In this document: in pieces, positions 9,021 through 17,377 of the stretch
How positions within the stretch are numbered: position 1 is the stretch's first letter
How the letters are laid out: each line of letters begins with the position of its first letter
Source: a virus
Virus record (IMG/VR): IMGVR_UViG_3300042566_000771
Span: 1 to 33,045 of that record
DNA length: 33,045 bases
Direction: 5' to 3' (one strand)
Notes under the pieces: generated by a model
The model's database searches: none
The model's input: only the letters and a program-made list of their open reading frames with translations
What the model was told of the DNA's origin: nothing
Program-made: the position numbers and the translations under genes

Positions 9021-9425
9021 ATGACGTTAGCATACACATGGGCGCTCAAAAGCCTAAAGAAAGCAGACACCGCCGACTTGGCTGGTGTGATCGTGCAGAC
9101 ACAATGGACCTGCACCGGTACCGACGAAGACGGTGACAGCGGCGTATTCAACGGCGCAACACCTTTCAATCCGCAGGAAGTAGATCCACTAGGCTTCACC
9201 GCCTACGAAGATCTGACTGAAGAGCAGATACTTGGTTGGATTCAAGCAGTGGTTGTCGGCTCATACAAAGAGCACATCGACGCGCAGATCATGAAGCAGA
9301 TTCAATTGATCAAGACGCCGGTCGAAGAAGTACCAGAGGGCCAGTTCCCTTGGTCACCGCCTGCTGAAGAAACAGACGGTCCGTCAACAACAACACCAGA
9401 AGCTCAGGAAGAAGAAGCAGCATGA
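9021..9425 (+). CDS. Small phage tail-region protein (DUF7936-like)
   Basis: 134 residues. I use the ATG at 9021, seven bases after a GAAGGA site, not the TTG at 9006 that overlaps the fibre gene. The protein starts TLAYTWALKSLKKAD, continues with VIVQTQWTCTGTDEDGDSG and FNGATPFN, and has the motif LTEEQILGWIQAVV followed by an IDAQI helix, as in short phage proteins coded after fibres. The tail is acidic and Pro/Thr-rich (residues about 105-134). The family name is from memory. The function is unknown; it overlaps the next gene by four bases. Confidence 0.65.
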   Translation: MTLAYTWALKSLKKADTADLAGVIVQTQWTCTGTDEDGDSGVFNGATPFNPQEVDPLGFTAYEDLTEEQILGWIQAVVVGSYKEHIDAQIMKQIQLIKTPVEEVPEGQFPWSPPAEETDGPSTTTPEAQEEEAA

Positions 9426-9589
9426 ACCCAGAACTAGATAAGCTCGACGCCGCCAATCAGACGATCACTCTCGACGTAACGCCGCAGGAGATCAACGTGA
9501 TCTTTGCAGCACTCGCCGAACTGCCTCATCGCGTGGCAGACCCACTCATGCGCAAGTTGTTTGAGCAGGCGCAGAAGGTCGCTGGATAA
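9422..9589 (+). CDS. Small conserved phage protein, 55 residues
   Basis: The ATG overlaps the preceding stop (ATGA), so translation is probably coupled. The sequence has a single predicted beta strand then two helices: ITLDVTPQEINVIFAALAEL followed by PHRVADPLMRKLFEQAQKVAG. This 'T-x-x-E-x-N-x-I-x-x-A-L-x-E-L-P' pattern recurs in small genes beside phage fibre and tail genes. No function is known to me. Confidence 0.65.
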   Translation: MNPELDKLDAANQTITLDVTPQEINVIFAALAELPHRVADPLMRKLFEQAQKVAG

Positions 9590-9592
9590 CTC

Positions 9593-10054
9593 ATGCCAAC
9601 GCCCACCGGCACAATCTCCATGTCAGATGTCAACACTGAGCTTGGGCGGTCTAGTACCACCAACATCTCGCTCAATGAGACTGCGGTACGGACATTGGCC
9701 GGTGTGGCATCTGGCACGATCTCGATGGACAACCTTCGTGGTAAGTCCAATGTGAGCTTTTCTCCAGATGGCGGCACGTCTGCTGGCAGCGCCGTTCTTT
9801 TGCTCGACCAAGGTATTTTGACCGCAAGCGTAACAATTAGCTGCTCTCAATCTGCTGTTTGGACTTGGAGTGGGGGTGGTGGTGGGTCTCCCTATGTATC
9901 AGTTTCTAGCGGCGGATCTGCTACCAGCATTATATTTGAAGTTTCTGCATCAGTATTTGGCGGATGGGCCGTTGCCAATTTCACAGTGCAAGCCACTGCT
10001 GGCGGCATAACTCGTTACTGGAATGTTGAACTTATAGCTGAAGATAACTCGTAG
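9593..10054 (+). CDS. Tail/fibre-associated protein with phage GTISMSDVN motif
   Basis: 153 residues. The N-terminal 55 residues carry a motif widely seen at the start of phage tail and fibre proteins: PTPTGTISMSDVNTELG, later LNETAVRTLAG and SGTISMDNLRGKS. The remainder is beta-rich with a Gly run (SGGGGG) and looks like a small sandwich domain. It follows the 55-residue gene by three bases and is the last gene before a terminator-like hairpin, so it closes the first tail transcription block. A decoration or adhesion role is inferred. Confidence 0.65.
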   Translation: MPTPTGTISMSDVNTELGRSSTTNISLNETAVRTLAGVASGTISMDNLRGKSNVSFSPDGGTSAGSAVLLLDQGILTASVTISCSQSAVWTWSGGGGGSPYVSVSSGGSATSIIFEVSASVFGGWAVANFTVQATAGGITRYWNVELIAEDNS

Positions 10055-10077
10055 CAAAGTGATCTAACTTGCTTTTT
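10053..10077 (+). terminator. Probable rho-independent terminator
   Basis: An imperfect stem (AGCAAAGT against ACTTGCT, one bulged A) with a six-base loop runs straight into TTTTT. It begins at the stop codon of the preceding gene and lies in the 108-bp gap before the next tail gene. The stem is short, so termination may be partial. Confidence 0.55.
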
Positions 10078-10130
10078 AGCGCACCATAAGCGATGAAGCA
10101 TAAATTTTAATTCAACGCCTCTCCATGTAC

Positions 10131-10165
10131 GGAGGTGAGGAGGTAAGCAGATAGGCTTACAGATG
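10131..10165 (+). promoter_or_regulatory. Ribosome binding site bridged by a hairpin
   Basis: Two strong purine sites (GGAGG at 10131-10135, GAGGAGG at 10137-10143) lie 20-32 bases before the ATG at 10163, too far for direct use. Between them and the ATG is a perfect 6-bp hairpin (GTAAGC 10143-10148, GCTTAC 10155-10160). Folding it would remove 18 bases and put the first GGAGG about nine bases from the start. Such bridging is known from T4 gene 25; its use here is inference. Confidence 0.5.
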
Positions 10166-11842
10166 GCTAGTATCAAACTGCAGACATTTGGTGGTGTGTT
10201 ACCCCAAGTTTCTCCGCGCCTTTTGCCGGATACAGCGGCAACCATTGCTGAGAACGCACGCTTTGATTCTGGCCGTCTCTCTGCTTGGCGAGCTCCTGTT
10301 GCTGGCGTCGACCACAACAACGCCTCCTTCGTTGTTCCCAACACCACTCGCACGATCTACAGGCATCGTGACCGGCAGGGTAATCCCTACTGGCTTGTGT
10401 GGACCACCGACGTCCACGCCGTCCCTTCGCCAATTGCTGAAGATCCATACGACCGTCTGTACTGGACAGGTCAGCAGTTCCCTCGCATGGCGATTGGTAC
10501 AGAGATCACTGGATCTGTTGCGCCTACATACGAGCCTTCGGTAACGCGAAAGCTTGGTGTTCCTGCGCCTACGGATCAGCCTACTGTTTCAATAACGACG
10601 ACGGTAGCTGATACCACTATCACTGCGCTGTCCCGCGCTTACGTTTATACGTGGGTGTCGGGCCTTGGTGAGGAGTCAGCTCCTTCTCCAGCTTCACCCA
10701 TCATTGATGTGAAAACGGGTGAGACCGTTACCGTAACGATCACTGGCCCCGTTCCATCTCACATCTATAACACCGTCTCTAGGCCAGCCGTTCGCCGTGT
10801 CTACAGAACCAACATTAATGGTGAGTTCCAGTTCGTTAAGGATATGGCGTACAACGCCACGTCAACGACTGACGCAATCCTAGACGAGGATCTGGGAGAA
10901 ATCATTCCATCCACCAACTGGGATGCACCGCCTGACGAGAATGCTGGCGACCACCCAGACGGCCCTATGCTTGGGCTGACATCGATGCCAAATGGCATTC
11001 TTGCCGGTTTTTCTGGCCGATCTGTATTCTTCTCTGAAGCATTCCTGCCTCACGCATTTCCTAAAGCCTATTCGCTGACTACCAAGTCTCGAGTCGTTGG
11101 CCTCGCCAGCATCAGCATTGGCCTGATGGTTATGACCACCGGCAAGCCCGTTCTGATGACTGGATCATCACCGGCTGCGATGACGGCTACAGAGATCGAC
11201 AACAACCAAGCGTGCGTGTCTGGTAGGTCAATAGCCGACATGGGTGAGGTTGCGCTGTACGCCTCTCCTGACGGGCTTGTGGCGGCGGGTGAGAGCGGCG
11301 TTAACCTCATCACCGAAGGCATCTTCACACGCGACCAGTGGCAGGCTCTGAACCCATCGAGCATCCACGGCCACCACTACGAAGGTCGGTACATCTTCTT
11401 CTGGCAGAACGGGGGCCAGAGCGGTGGCTACGTCTTTGACGGTCGCGGTGAGTACCCCCAGATCTCCACTCTCAATTACTACGCCAAGGCTGGCTACAAC
11501 GACCCTGTAGACGATGCTCTGTATCTGGTGATTGAGACGGCTGGTGTCAGCACCGTTCGCAAGTTCGATGCAGGTACGGCATCGCCGTATACGTGGCAGT
11601 CAAAAGAGGTCCGGCTTGAGAAGCCTATCAACCCATCCTGCGCAATTGTTGACGCAGAGGCTTATCCGGTTACGTTCACTTTATACGCTGATGGCGTATC
11701 GAAGCACACGCAGTCTGTGACTAGCGGATCGATGTTCCGCCTGCCTGCTGGCTACCTTTCAAAGGAATTCCAGTTCCGCCTCACGGGTTCCAATGATGTG
11801 AACCAAGTGCTTATTGCGGAGTCGCCGGAGGAGTTCCAGTGA
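10163..11842 (+). CDS. Tail nozzle / tail-tube-B-like structural protein
   Basis: 559 residues. The start ASIKLQTFGGVLPQVSPRLLPD, then AENARFDSGRLSAWRAP, is the usual opening of large podoviral tail proteins that build the tubular or nozzle part below the adaptor rings. The body is almost wholly beta (repeated TITALSRAYVYTWVSGLGEE-like Ig or FN3 strands near 155-240, then propeller-like repeats such as MGEVALYASPDGLVAAG near 350-420). No enzyme motif is seen. Its GTG-coupled successor is a fibre protein, consistent with a tail-tip position. Assignment to the T7 gp12/P22 gp10-type role is by layout, not by detectable identity. Confidence 0.55.
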   Translation: MASIKLQTFGGVLPQVSPRLLPDTAATIAENARFDSGRLSAWRAPVAGVDHNNASFVVPNTTRTIYRHRDRQGNPYWLVWTTDVHAVPSPIAEDPYDRLYWTGQQFPRMAIGTEITGSVAPTYEPSVTRKLGVPAPTDQPTVSITTTVADTTITALSRAYVYTWVSGLGEESAPSPASPIIDVKTGETVTVTITGPVPSHIYNTVSRPAVRRVYRTNINGEFQFVKDMAYNATSTTDAILDEDLGEIIPSTNWDAPPDENAGDHPDGPMLGLTSMPNGILAGFSGRSVFFSEAFLPHAFPKAYSLTTKSRVVGLASISIGLMVMTTGKPVLMTGSSPAAMTATEIDNNQACVSGRSIADMGEVALYASPDGLVAAGESGVNLITEGIFTRDQWQALNPSSIHGHHYEGRYIFFWQNGGQSGGYVFDGRGEYPQISTLNYYAKAGYNDPVDDALYLVIETAGVSTVRKFDAGTASPYTWQSKEVRLEKPINPSCAIVDAEAYPVTFTLYADGVSKHTQSVTSGSMFRLPAGYLSKEFQFRLTGSNDVNQVLIAESPEEFQ

Positions 11843-14800
11843 GCTTACCTAAGACACCTATTAAGGGTGATCCAGAGACTAGGCGTTTTCTCGAGGCTGT
11901 TCGCCAGAAGATTGAAAACGTCGATGGCAAAGCTCTAACGATCTCTGACCTGCGTGGCGCTGGTTTTTTTGAGCGCAATGGAATTGATGTTGGTGGCGGC
12001 GGTACAGAAGTGCAAGCGCCAACCGTACCTACAAACCTTGAAGTAGACGGCGCGTTTGAAAACATTATTATTACGTGGGACTACGCAGAGTATACGGGTC
12101 ACAGCAACTCTCGCCTCTATCGCTCGACCACAAACGTCTTTGCCAACGCTGAAGTTCTGGCAAATGTAAACGCTCGCGTTTATGCAGACTTAGTAGGATC
12201 TGACAAGACCTACTACTACTGGGTTTCCAACGTAAATCTTAACGGCATAGAGTCCGCCACCAGTCAATCGGCTGGTGTGATTGGCGAAACACTGCCCAAC
12301 ACTCAGTACCTGCTCGACACTCTTACAAACTCTATAGGCAACTCTCAGCTTAACGTGCAGCTTGGCACGCGAATTAATACGATTGAGTCGACGCAGACCT
12401 CTATTCAAACGCAGATCGACGATCTTGAAACGGCATTTGGTAACTCTTCGTCGTCTGCAGATAACTTGGCTGCAGCGCAGGCGGCTGCGGAAGCTTCTAT
12501 TGCGGCTAAGGTCGAAGCTATTGGCGCAAAGGACACAGCCGTTCAGGCTAAGGTCGACGCCATCACCGCAAAGGACGATGCTGTTGTTGCAAAAAATACT
12601 GCTCAGACTGCTGCTACTAACGCGGATACCTCCGCAGGTACGGCAACAAGCGCAGCTACTACCGCAACCACATCCGCCTCACAAGCCGCAACCAGCGCAG
12701 CTAACGCAGCCACTTCAGCAACCGCATCAAACACAGCAAAGACTGCAGCAGAAAGTGCGAACACCGCTGCACAAACAGCGTCGGGTGCGGCAGCAACGTC
12801 AGCCACAAATGCGTCAACCTTCGCCACCAACGCAGAAACCGCAGCAACTGCCGCCGATACCTCGAAGGTAGCTGCAGAATCCGCCAAGACAGACGCGCAG
12901 ACCTCTGCGACAGCAGCATCGACTAGCGCCAGCACAGCCACCACTGCAGCCACAAACGCATCCAGCGCATCCACAGCGGCTAATACCGCTAAGGTGGAGG
13001 CGGAAGCAGCCAACGCGACCGCACAGACCGCAGCGAGCTCCTCAGCGACAAATGCGACCCTTGCTCAGGGTTACGCCGACGAAGCAGAAGCAGCGTCATC
13101 TGTATCTACCGCCGCCTCAATTACTGCGGTGGCATCGAAGGATGCAGCGGAGACAGCTAGCGGTAGTGCTGCGGCATCTGCAACTGCGGCAGCAACCAGC
13201 GCATCGTCCGCCACTGCTTCGGCGACCAGTGCAACGAACTCGGCTTCGGCTGCTAACTCGTCCAAGCTCACCGCAGAAACGGCTGCTGTAACTGCAACGG
13301 AGTCAAAGGACGCTGCTGTCGTTGCCAAGGATGCTGCGGTAACTGCAAAGAATAGCGCTGAGGTAGCCAGCACCGCTGCTGTGTCGGCAAAGAACACGGC
13401 GGAATCAGCTAGCGCAACTGCCGTAACATCTGCAACCACCGCCACAAATAGCGCAACATCAGCAGGCAACTCCGCCGACGCATCGGCTGGATCTGCAACC
13501 ACAGCAACAACCAAGGCCACTGAGGCCAGTAACTCAGCCGCTTCGGCTAACGTATCGCGGGTGGCGGCGGAAAGTGCTCGAGATGCTTCGAACACGTCTG
13601 CGTCCGCAGCGGCTACATCGGCATCACAAGCGGCAACGAATGCAGATGAGGCAGGCGACAGTGCATCAGCTTCGGCTAGCTCGGCGGTGGTGGCTACTTC
13701 CGCAAAGACTGACGCGCAGACGGCTGCAACGAACGCAGCCAACTCTGCCACTACCGCTCAGACATCTGCTAATGCGGCATCGACCTCCGCCTCCACTGCT
13801 TCAACCAAAGCAACGGAAGCCTCTCAGTCAGCATCAGCGGCCAGTGGATCTGCCTCGAGTGCGTCTACTAGCGCGTCTGGTGCTCTTGCGTCTAGGAACC
13901 AAGCAGCTCAGTCAGCGACAGATGCGGCTGGGTTTGCGACAGCTTCAGCTCAAGATTACTCCGTCATTAACGCACGCCTAAACAACTTTGGCGGCAGCGG
14001 GATATCGGTAGAGCAGAACGCCACTGCAACGGCCAGCACAGTCAACGGCCTGTCTGCTCAGTACACCGTCAAGATCGACAACAACGGGTATGTGTCTGGT
14101 TTCGGTTTAGCTTCTTCCGCGATTAACGGGACACCTGTTTCCGACTTTATCGTGAGGGCGGATAGATTCGCCATTGCCAGCCCAGCCGGTCCCAGCATTG
14201 CTCCGAAGACACCGTTCATTGTTACAACAACGGATTCGGTAATAAACGGCGTCAATGTTCCGGCTGGTGTCTACATAGATACCGCAACGATTCAAAACGG
14301 ATCGATAGCCAATGCGAAGATCGGCAACTTGGCGGTCGACAACGCCAAGATCGCTAACGGCGCTATCTCAAGCGCCAAGATCGGGGACGCAGAAATTGGC
14401 TCTGCCAAGATACAAGACGGTTCTATTGTAAACGCCAAGATTGCCTTTGCAGCCGTCGGCTCCGCCAACATTATCGACGCATCGATTGTCAGCGCAAAGA
14501 TCGGTAACGCTGCCGTTAACACACTAAAGATTGCTGGCAACGCAGTAACGCAGACCCTGATTTTCACCGCGCCAGACCTCCTTGTCTCAAACACAATTTC
14601 AAGTAGCGGTGGCGGTACGGTATGTGACTATGAGTTCGTCGGCTATGGAAGTGGAAGCTACGAAGCGTACTTTGATGGATATGAAGGCTATTACTACGTA
14701 TTCGTTGGTAGTGGCAATGGCAGTTATGAATACACCTGCTCAACAGTGGCATCGTCAGTTAGTGGTGGCTATCAGATTATAGAGACGCCAACTATTACCG

Positions 14801-15132
14801 TAGGGGATGCGGTTAGTGGTGCGTTAATTATTGTGTTTTACGCAACGATTGATGCGGCGTCTGCGAAAGACGCTGGTCAGTTTGTCATCTTGCAAGTTAG
14901 CGTCGATGGCGGTCCTTATCAGTCAGTCGTTCAGACCAAGCTTGGCGCTCGAACAAACAGCGGTGCAGACACGTACTTTGTTATGCCTATCTCTATCCCG
15001 TGGTCAGTCACATCTGCGCAGACAGTTCGCGTGCGCGTTTATACCGGCAACCGTCACATCACGACTAACGGCGCAACCAACGCATCCTACATGCGCAACA
15101 TCAACCTAAGCCTGCTGGGAGCAAAGCGATGA
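11839..15132 (+). CDS. Large tail fibre: FN3, Ala-rich coiled stalk, gpJ-like C-terminal region
   Basis: 1,097 residues from a GTG overlapping the previous stop. Residues about 55-150 form a fibronectin type III domain (APTVPTNLEVDG, IIITWDYAEYTG, YYYWVSNVNLNG). Residues about 210-704 are an extreme Ala/Ser/Thr-rich stretch with AATSA, TAAES and KDAA units, typical of trimeric coiled fibre stalks. Residues about 705-830 resemble the central straight fibre (DUF1983) of lambda gpJ-type proteins: VNGLSAQYTVKIDNNGYVSG then DFIVRADRFAIASP. Residues 815-905 carry a series of AKIG-N/D-x-x-I short repeats. The end is a Tyr/Gly-rich beta domain. It is probably a receptor-contacting side or tip fibre. 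It stands in an apparent podoviral tail block although the gpJ-like part is best known from siphoviruses. Confidence 0.8.
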   Translation: MSLPKTPIKGDPETRRFLEAVRQKIENVDGKALTISDLRGAGFFERNGIDVGGGGTEVQAPTVPTNLEVDGAFENIIITWDYAEYTGHSNSRLYRSTTNVFANAEVLANVNARVYADLVGSDKTYYYWVSNVNLNGIESATSQSAGVIGETLPNTQYLLDTLTNSIGNSQLNVQLGTRINTIESTQTSIQTQIDDLETAFGNSSSSADNLAAAQAAAEASIAAKVEAIGAKDTAVQAKVDAITAKDDAVVAKNTAQTAATNADTSAGTATSAATTATTSASQAATSAANAATSATASNTAKTAAESANTAAQTASGAAATSATNASTFATNAETAATAADTSKVAAESAKTDAQTSATAASTSASTATTAATNASSASTAANTAKVEAEAANATAQTAASSSATNATLAQGYADEAEAASSVSTAASITAVASKDAAETASGSAAASATAAATSASSATASATSATNSASAANSSKLTAETAAVTATESKDAAVVAKDAAVTAKNSAEVASTAAVSAKNTAESASATAVTSATTATNSATSAGNSADASAGSATTATTKATEASNSAASANVSRVAAESARDASNTSASAAATSASQAATNADEAGDSASASASSAVVATSAKTDAQTAATNAANSATTAQTSANAASTSASTASTKATEASQSASAASGSASSASTSASGALASRNQAAQSATDAAGFATASAQDYSVINARLNNFGGSGISVEQNATATASTVNGLSAQYTVKIDNNGYVSGFGLASSAINGTPVSDFIVRADRFAIASPAGPSIAPKTPFIVTTTDSVINGVNVPAGVYIDTATIQNGSIANAKIGNLAVDNAKIANGAISSAKIGDAEIGSAKIQDGSIVNAKIAFAAVGSANIIDASIVSAKIGNAAVNTLKIAGNAVTQTLIFTAPDLLVSNTISSSGGGTVCDYEFVGYGSGSYEAYFDGYEGYYYVFVGSGNGSYEYTCSTVASSVSGGYQIIETPTITVGDAVSGALIIVFYATIDAASAKDAGQFVILQVSVDGGPYQSVVQTKLGARTNSGADTYFVMPISIPWSVTSAQTVRVRVYTGNRHITTNGATNASYMRNINLSLLGAKR

Positions 15133-15485
15133 AAACATACGCCTTTAATGAAAGCGGTCGCTGCCTGTGGAAAGCGGATTTGCAGATTGACGCGGAAGAC
15201 GTGACGGTTGTGTACTCTGAACTTGAAGCAGATCCCAACGAGATTTGGTACGACATCGAGAACGAGCGTATTGAGTACCGCCCACCATTTGCTGTGCAAA
15301 TCTCAACTAACAAGATTGAGAATATTCCTGTCGGTACGACCCTTGCGATTGAGGGCAATGAAGTACTAGTGAATGATGGCGTATTCGAAATAGAAGTACA
15401 GATGCCGCAGACCGTTCGCGTTACGCTAGAAAATCTGCGCTACTTGATGACGGAAGTTGAGGTGCCGTGTGAAGTACAAAATTGA
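15129..15485 (+). CDS. Small fibre-associated phage protein
   Basis: 118 residues, start overlapping the fibre stop by four bases. Beta-rich throughout (KTYAFNESGRCLWKADLQI; NEIWYDIENERIEYRPPF; TTLAIEGNEVLVNDGVFEIEV), with no signal peptide or membrane segment. The next small gene starts inside its 3' end. Position after a fibre gene suggests a fibre chaperone or accessory subunit, but I do not recognise a family. Confidence 0.6.
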   Translation: MKTYAFNESGRCLWKADLQIDAEDVTVVYSELEADPNEIWYDIENERIEYRPPFAVQISTNKIENIPVGTTLAIEGNEVLVNDGVFEIEVQMPQTVRVTLENLRYLMTEVEVPCEVQN

Positions 15486-15624
15486 ACAGAATTACAGCGC
15501 ACTTCGTGGGCGCGAGTACCCACCGATTGCTGAGCAACTCGATGCGTTGTGGAAGGGCGGGAAAGATCTCGAGGCAATGCGTCAGCAGGTGATGGCGGTC
15601 AAAGAGAAGTACCCCAAGAAATGA
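15469..15624 (+). CDS. Short phage protein, 51 residues (YPPIAEQLDALWKGG motif)
   Basis: The frame starts with GTG at 15469 inside the previous gene and ends at 15624. The peptide KYKIEQNYSALRGREYPPIA then EQLDALWKGGKDLEAMRQQV has the pattern 'YP-x-I-x-x-Q-L-D-A-L-W-K-G' that recurs in short proteins beside phage tail fibres. It overlaps the next start (ATGA). Its recognisable motif makes it a real gene although very short. Function unknown. Confidence 0.7.
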   Translation: MKYKIEQNYSALRGREYPPIAEQLDALWKGGKDLEAMRQQVMAVKEKYPKK

Positions 15625-16019
15625 TGAACAGCATTGATCCTCGAGAATGCCGCGAATTCATCCTGTCTGCGCTGCTTGAGGTCGCTGAGAAGACGGACGC
15701 TGAGTGGACGCCTGACGATATCTATAACGCGCTCTTGGCAGGGAAGGCATTTTTGTTTATGCATTCTTTTGATAGTGAGAGTTTTGTTGTATTGAGCCAA
15801 TACAAACACCCGTACCTAAACCGCAGCGTGCTTGTCGTTGATGTTGCGTACAGTAAAACGGGTGATGCGATAGACCTGAACCAGCATGAGTTAGAAGAGC
15901 TAGCAAAAGCAGCAGATTCAGGCTATATCGAGTTCTCTTCCCCGCGTGCGGGATTCAAGAGAGTAGCCGAAAAACATGGTTACCAAAATGTCTGCACGAC
16001 GTATAGGAAGAAGCTGTAA
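15621..16019 (+). CDS. GNAT-like phage protein
   Basis: 132 residues. I use the ATG at 15621 that overlaps the previous stop; longer in-frame starts would run through the preceding gene. The fold pattern fits a small acetyltransferase-like protein found among phage structural genes: helix, strand FLFMHSFDSESFVVLSQYK, strand SVLVVDVAYSK, then EFSSPRAGFKRVAEKHGYQN and a closing strand with TTYRKKL. The 'S-x-R-x-G-F' plus 'H-G-Y' end resembles the acetyl-CoA side of GNATs, but the canonical Q/R-x-x-G-x-G/A loop is not evident, so it may not be catalytic. It lies just before the internal virion genes. Confidence 0.6.
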   Translation: MMNSIDPRECREFILSALLEVAEKTDAEWTPDDIYNALLAGKAFLFMHSFDSESFVVLSQYKHPYLNRSVLVVDVAYSKTGDAIDLNQHELEELAKAADSGYIEFSSPRAGFKRVAEKHGYQNVCTTYRKKL

Positions 16020-16642
16020 TGGGTAAGGGTGCTAAGAAACTAGACGAGACCGAAGAGCAAAGAGCTCTTGCTGAAATCGCTGCACAGCGGTTCAATCGGT
16101 ATAAGGAAGTCTTCGCTCCGCTCGAGGACCAGTATATTCAACAGGTCTTCGACGTTCGCGATCAGTCGAACTATGAGAACGCTGGCGGCATTGCTGCCTC
16201 GCAGTTCCAGAGAGAGTTCCAGACTGGTCAAGAGAAGCTTACGGACCAGATGTTCCAGCAGGGCGTAGATCCCTCCGCTGGTGCATTCCAAGAGAACAGC
16301 GCAGCGCTACGGCGTGCTCAAGCAGTTGGGCAAGGCATGGGCGTATCTGGCGCAAAGGTCGCCAACACAGATCGCTTCTATCAAGGCCTGCGTGGCGTGA
16401 TGGCGATTGGTCAAGGTCAGGCAGCGGACGCAATCGAAGGCATGGCTGGGATTGCTCGTCAGTCTCGGGAAACTGCCAACGCTGAAGCGGCGAGAGCCTT
16501 CGACAAGAGCAGCGCAATTCGCTCTGGCGTTTCGGCTGGCCTTGGTTACGCCGCCACACCGTTTGTTGATAGCAAGCTGAAGAAACCGTCGACTCCTTCG
16601 CCAACCTTCAGCGGCACCACCACTCCAAAAGGCGGAATCTAA
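16019..16642 (+). CDS. Probable internal virion / ejection protein A
   Basis: 207 residues, start overlapping the prior stop by one base (TAATG). Largely helical and Gln/Ala-rich: EEQRALAEIAAQRFNRYKEVF, FQREFQTGQEKLTDQMFQQG and GQAADAIEGMAGIARQSRET. The end is Gly/Ala-rich (SGVSAGLGYAATPF) then Pro/Thr. Such helical, low-complexity proteins encoded just before a giant virion protein are typical of podoviral DNA-ejection sets (T7 gp14-16 or P22 gp7/20/16 roles). No sequence match to a named family is claimed. Confidence 0.6.
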   Translation: MGKGAKKLDETEEQRALAEIAAQRFNRYKEVFAPLEDQYIQQVFDVRDQSNYENAGGIAASQFQREFQTGQEKLTDQMFQQGVDPSAGAFQENSAALRRAQAVGQGMGVSGAKVANTDRFYQGLRGVMAIGQGQAADAIEGMAGIARQSRETANAEAARAFDKSSAIRSGVSAGLGYAATPFVDSKLKKPSTPSPTFSGTTTPKGGI

Positions 16643-17377
16643 ATGAGCTTCTTTGACAACCTTGCATTTGTAATGGGCGGAGACGCCGACATTACGCCAG
16701 AGTTCAAAAGCGCTTTTGGCGAATATGATGCCATGACAAAGACGGTGACCCCTATGGGTGCAACGCCGCAATCGGCTTTTTCTGCGCCAGCAATTATGAG
16801 CACTGCGCCTAACACTCAGCCAGTCGTGCCGCAGAACTTTCGTGGCGGACTTTTCGGCGGCGGAGACTATTTCCCTACGTCCAACTTTACCGACGCATCC
16901 CCCAATACGATCACTACCGGCGAGGGCGGTGGCTTGTATGGCGGTAACGTCAGCTATAACCCAACAGATAGCGCATACGGCAACATTAACCCAGCAAACT
17001 ACTTAATGGACAAGAAGAAGGGAGCGTCAAACTTGAGCGCTGCCGTTACGCGAGCTCAGTATCAGGATTATCTGAACCGCTTTGCTCCCGTCGAAAACTT
17101 TCTTGTTGGTCAAGTCGATGGTCGCAACACCAAGGATCTAGGCTTCGACGTCGCTCGAGCGAACCAGTCCGTAATGAATGCAGGCGTAAACATGCAGGGC
17201 CAGCAGGAGCGAGCAATGGGACGCTTTGGCCTTCAGTACAACGGGCCATCAATCGGAAGCTCAAACGATATTACTGGCGGTCGAGTGGCCGCAATGAACC
17301 AAGCCCGTATGGCAGATGAAGAGCGTGCTCTTTCACTTATGTCCGGATCAGGGCAACCCGCAGGAGGAGGTCGATAA
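16643..17377 (+). CDS. Probable internal virion protein B
   Basis: 244 residues. The N-terminal half is Gly/Pro/Asn-rich and likely disordered (GGGDYFPTSNFT, GEGGGLYGGNVSYNP). The C-terminal half is helical with LNRFAPVENFLVGQVDG and ANQSVMNAGVNMQGQQERAM, followed by YNGPSIGSSNDITGGRVAAM. It ends at TAATG, shared with the next gene, whose strong GGAGGAGG ribosome site lies inside this coding sequence. Role as part of the ejection set is inferred from position and composition. Confidence 0.6.
   Translation: MSFFDNLAFVMGGDADITPEFKSAFGEYDAMTKTVTPMGATPQSAFSAPAIMSTAPNTQPVVPQNFRGGLFGGGDYFPTSNFTDASPNTITTGEGGGLYGGNVSYNPTDSAYGNINPANYLMDKKKGASNLSAAVTRAQYQDYLNRFAPVENFLVGQVDGRNTKDLGFDVARANQSVMNAGVNMQGQQERAMGRFGLQYNGPSIGSSNDITGGRVAAMNQARMADEERALSLMSGSGQPAGGGR

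Noticed and set aside
13071-13751. Ala-rich minus-strand frame of 226 residues (also 12603-13013)
   Set aside because: Mirror image of the Ala/Ser/Thr repeat stalk; GCN codons read backwards give Ala-like composition.
12470-13950. CRISPR-like or satellite DNA array
   Set aside because: The repetition is at protein level (Ala/Ser/Thr units) with no fixed-length repeat-spacer structure at DNA level.
15549-15620. Longer N-terminus for the GNAT-like gene
   Set aside because: It would overlap the 51-residue gene over 72 bases in another frame; ATG at 15621 overlaps its stop neatly.
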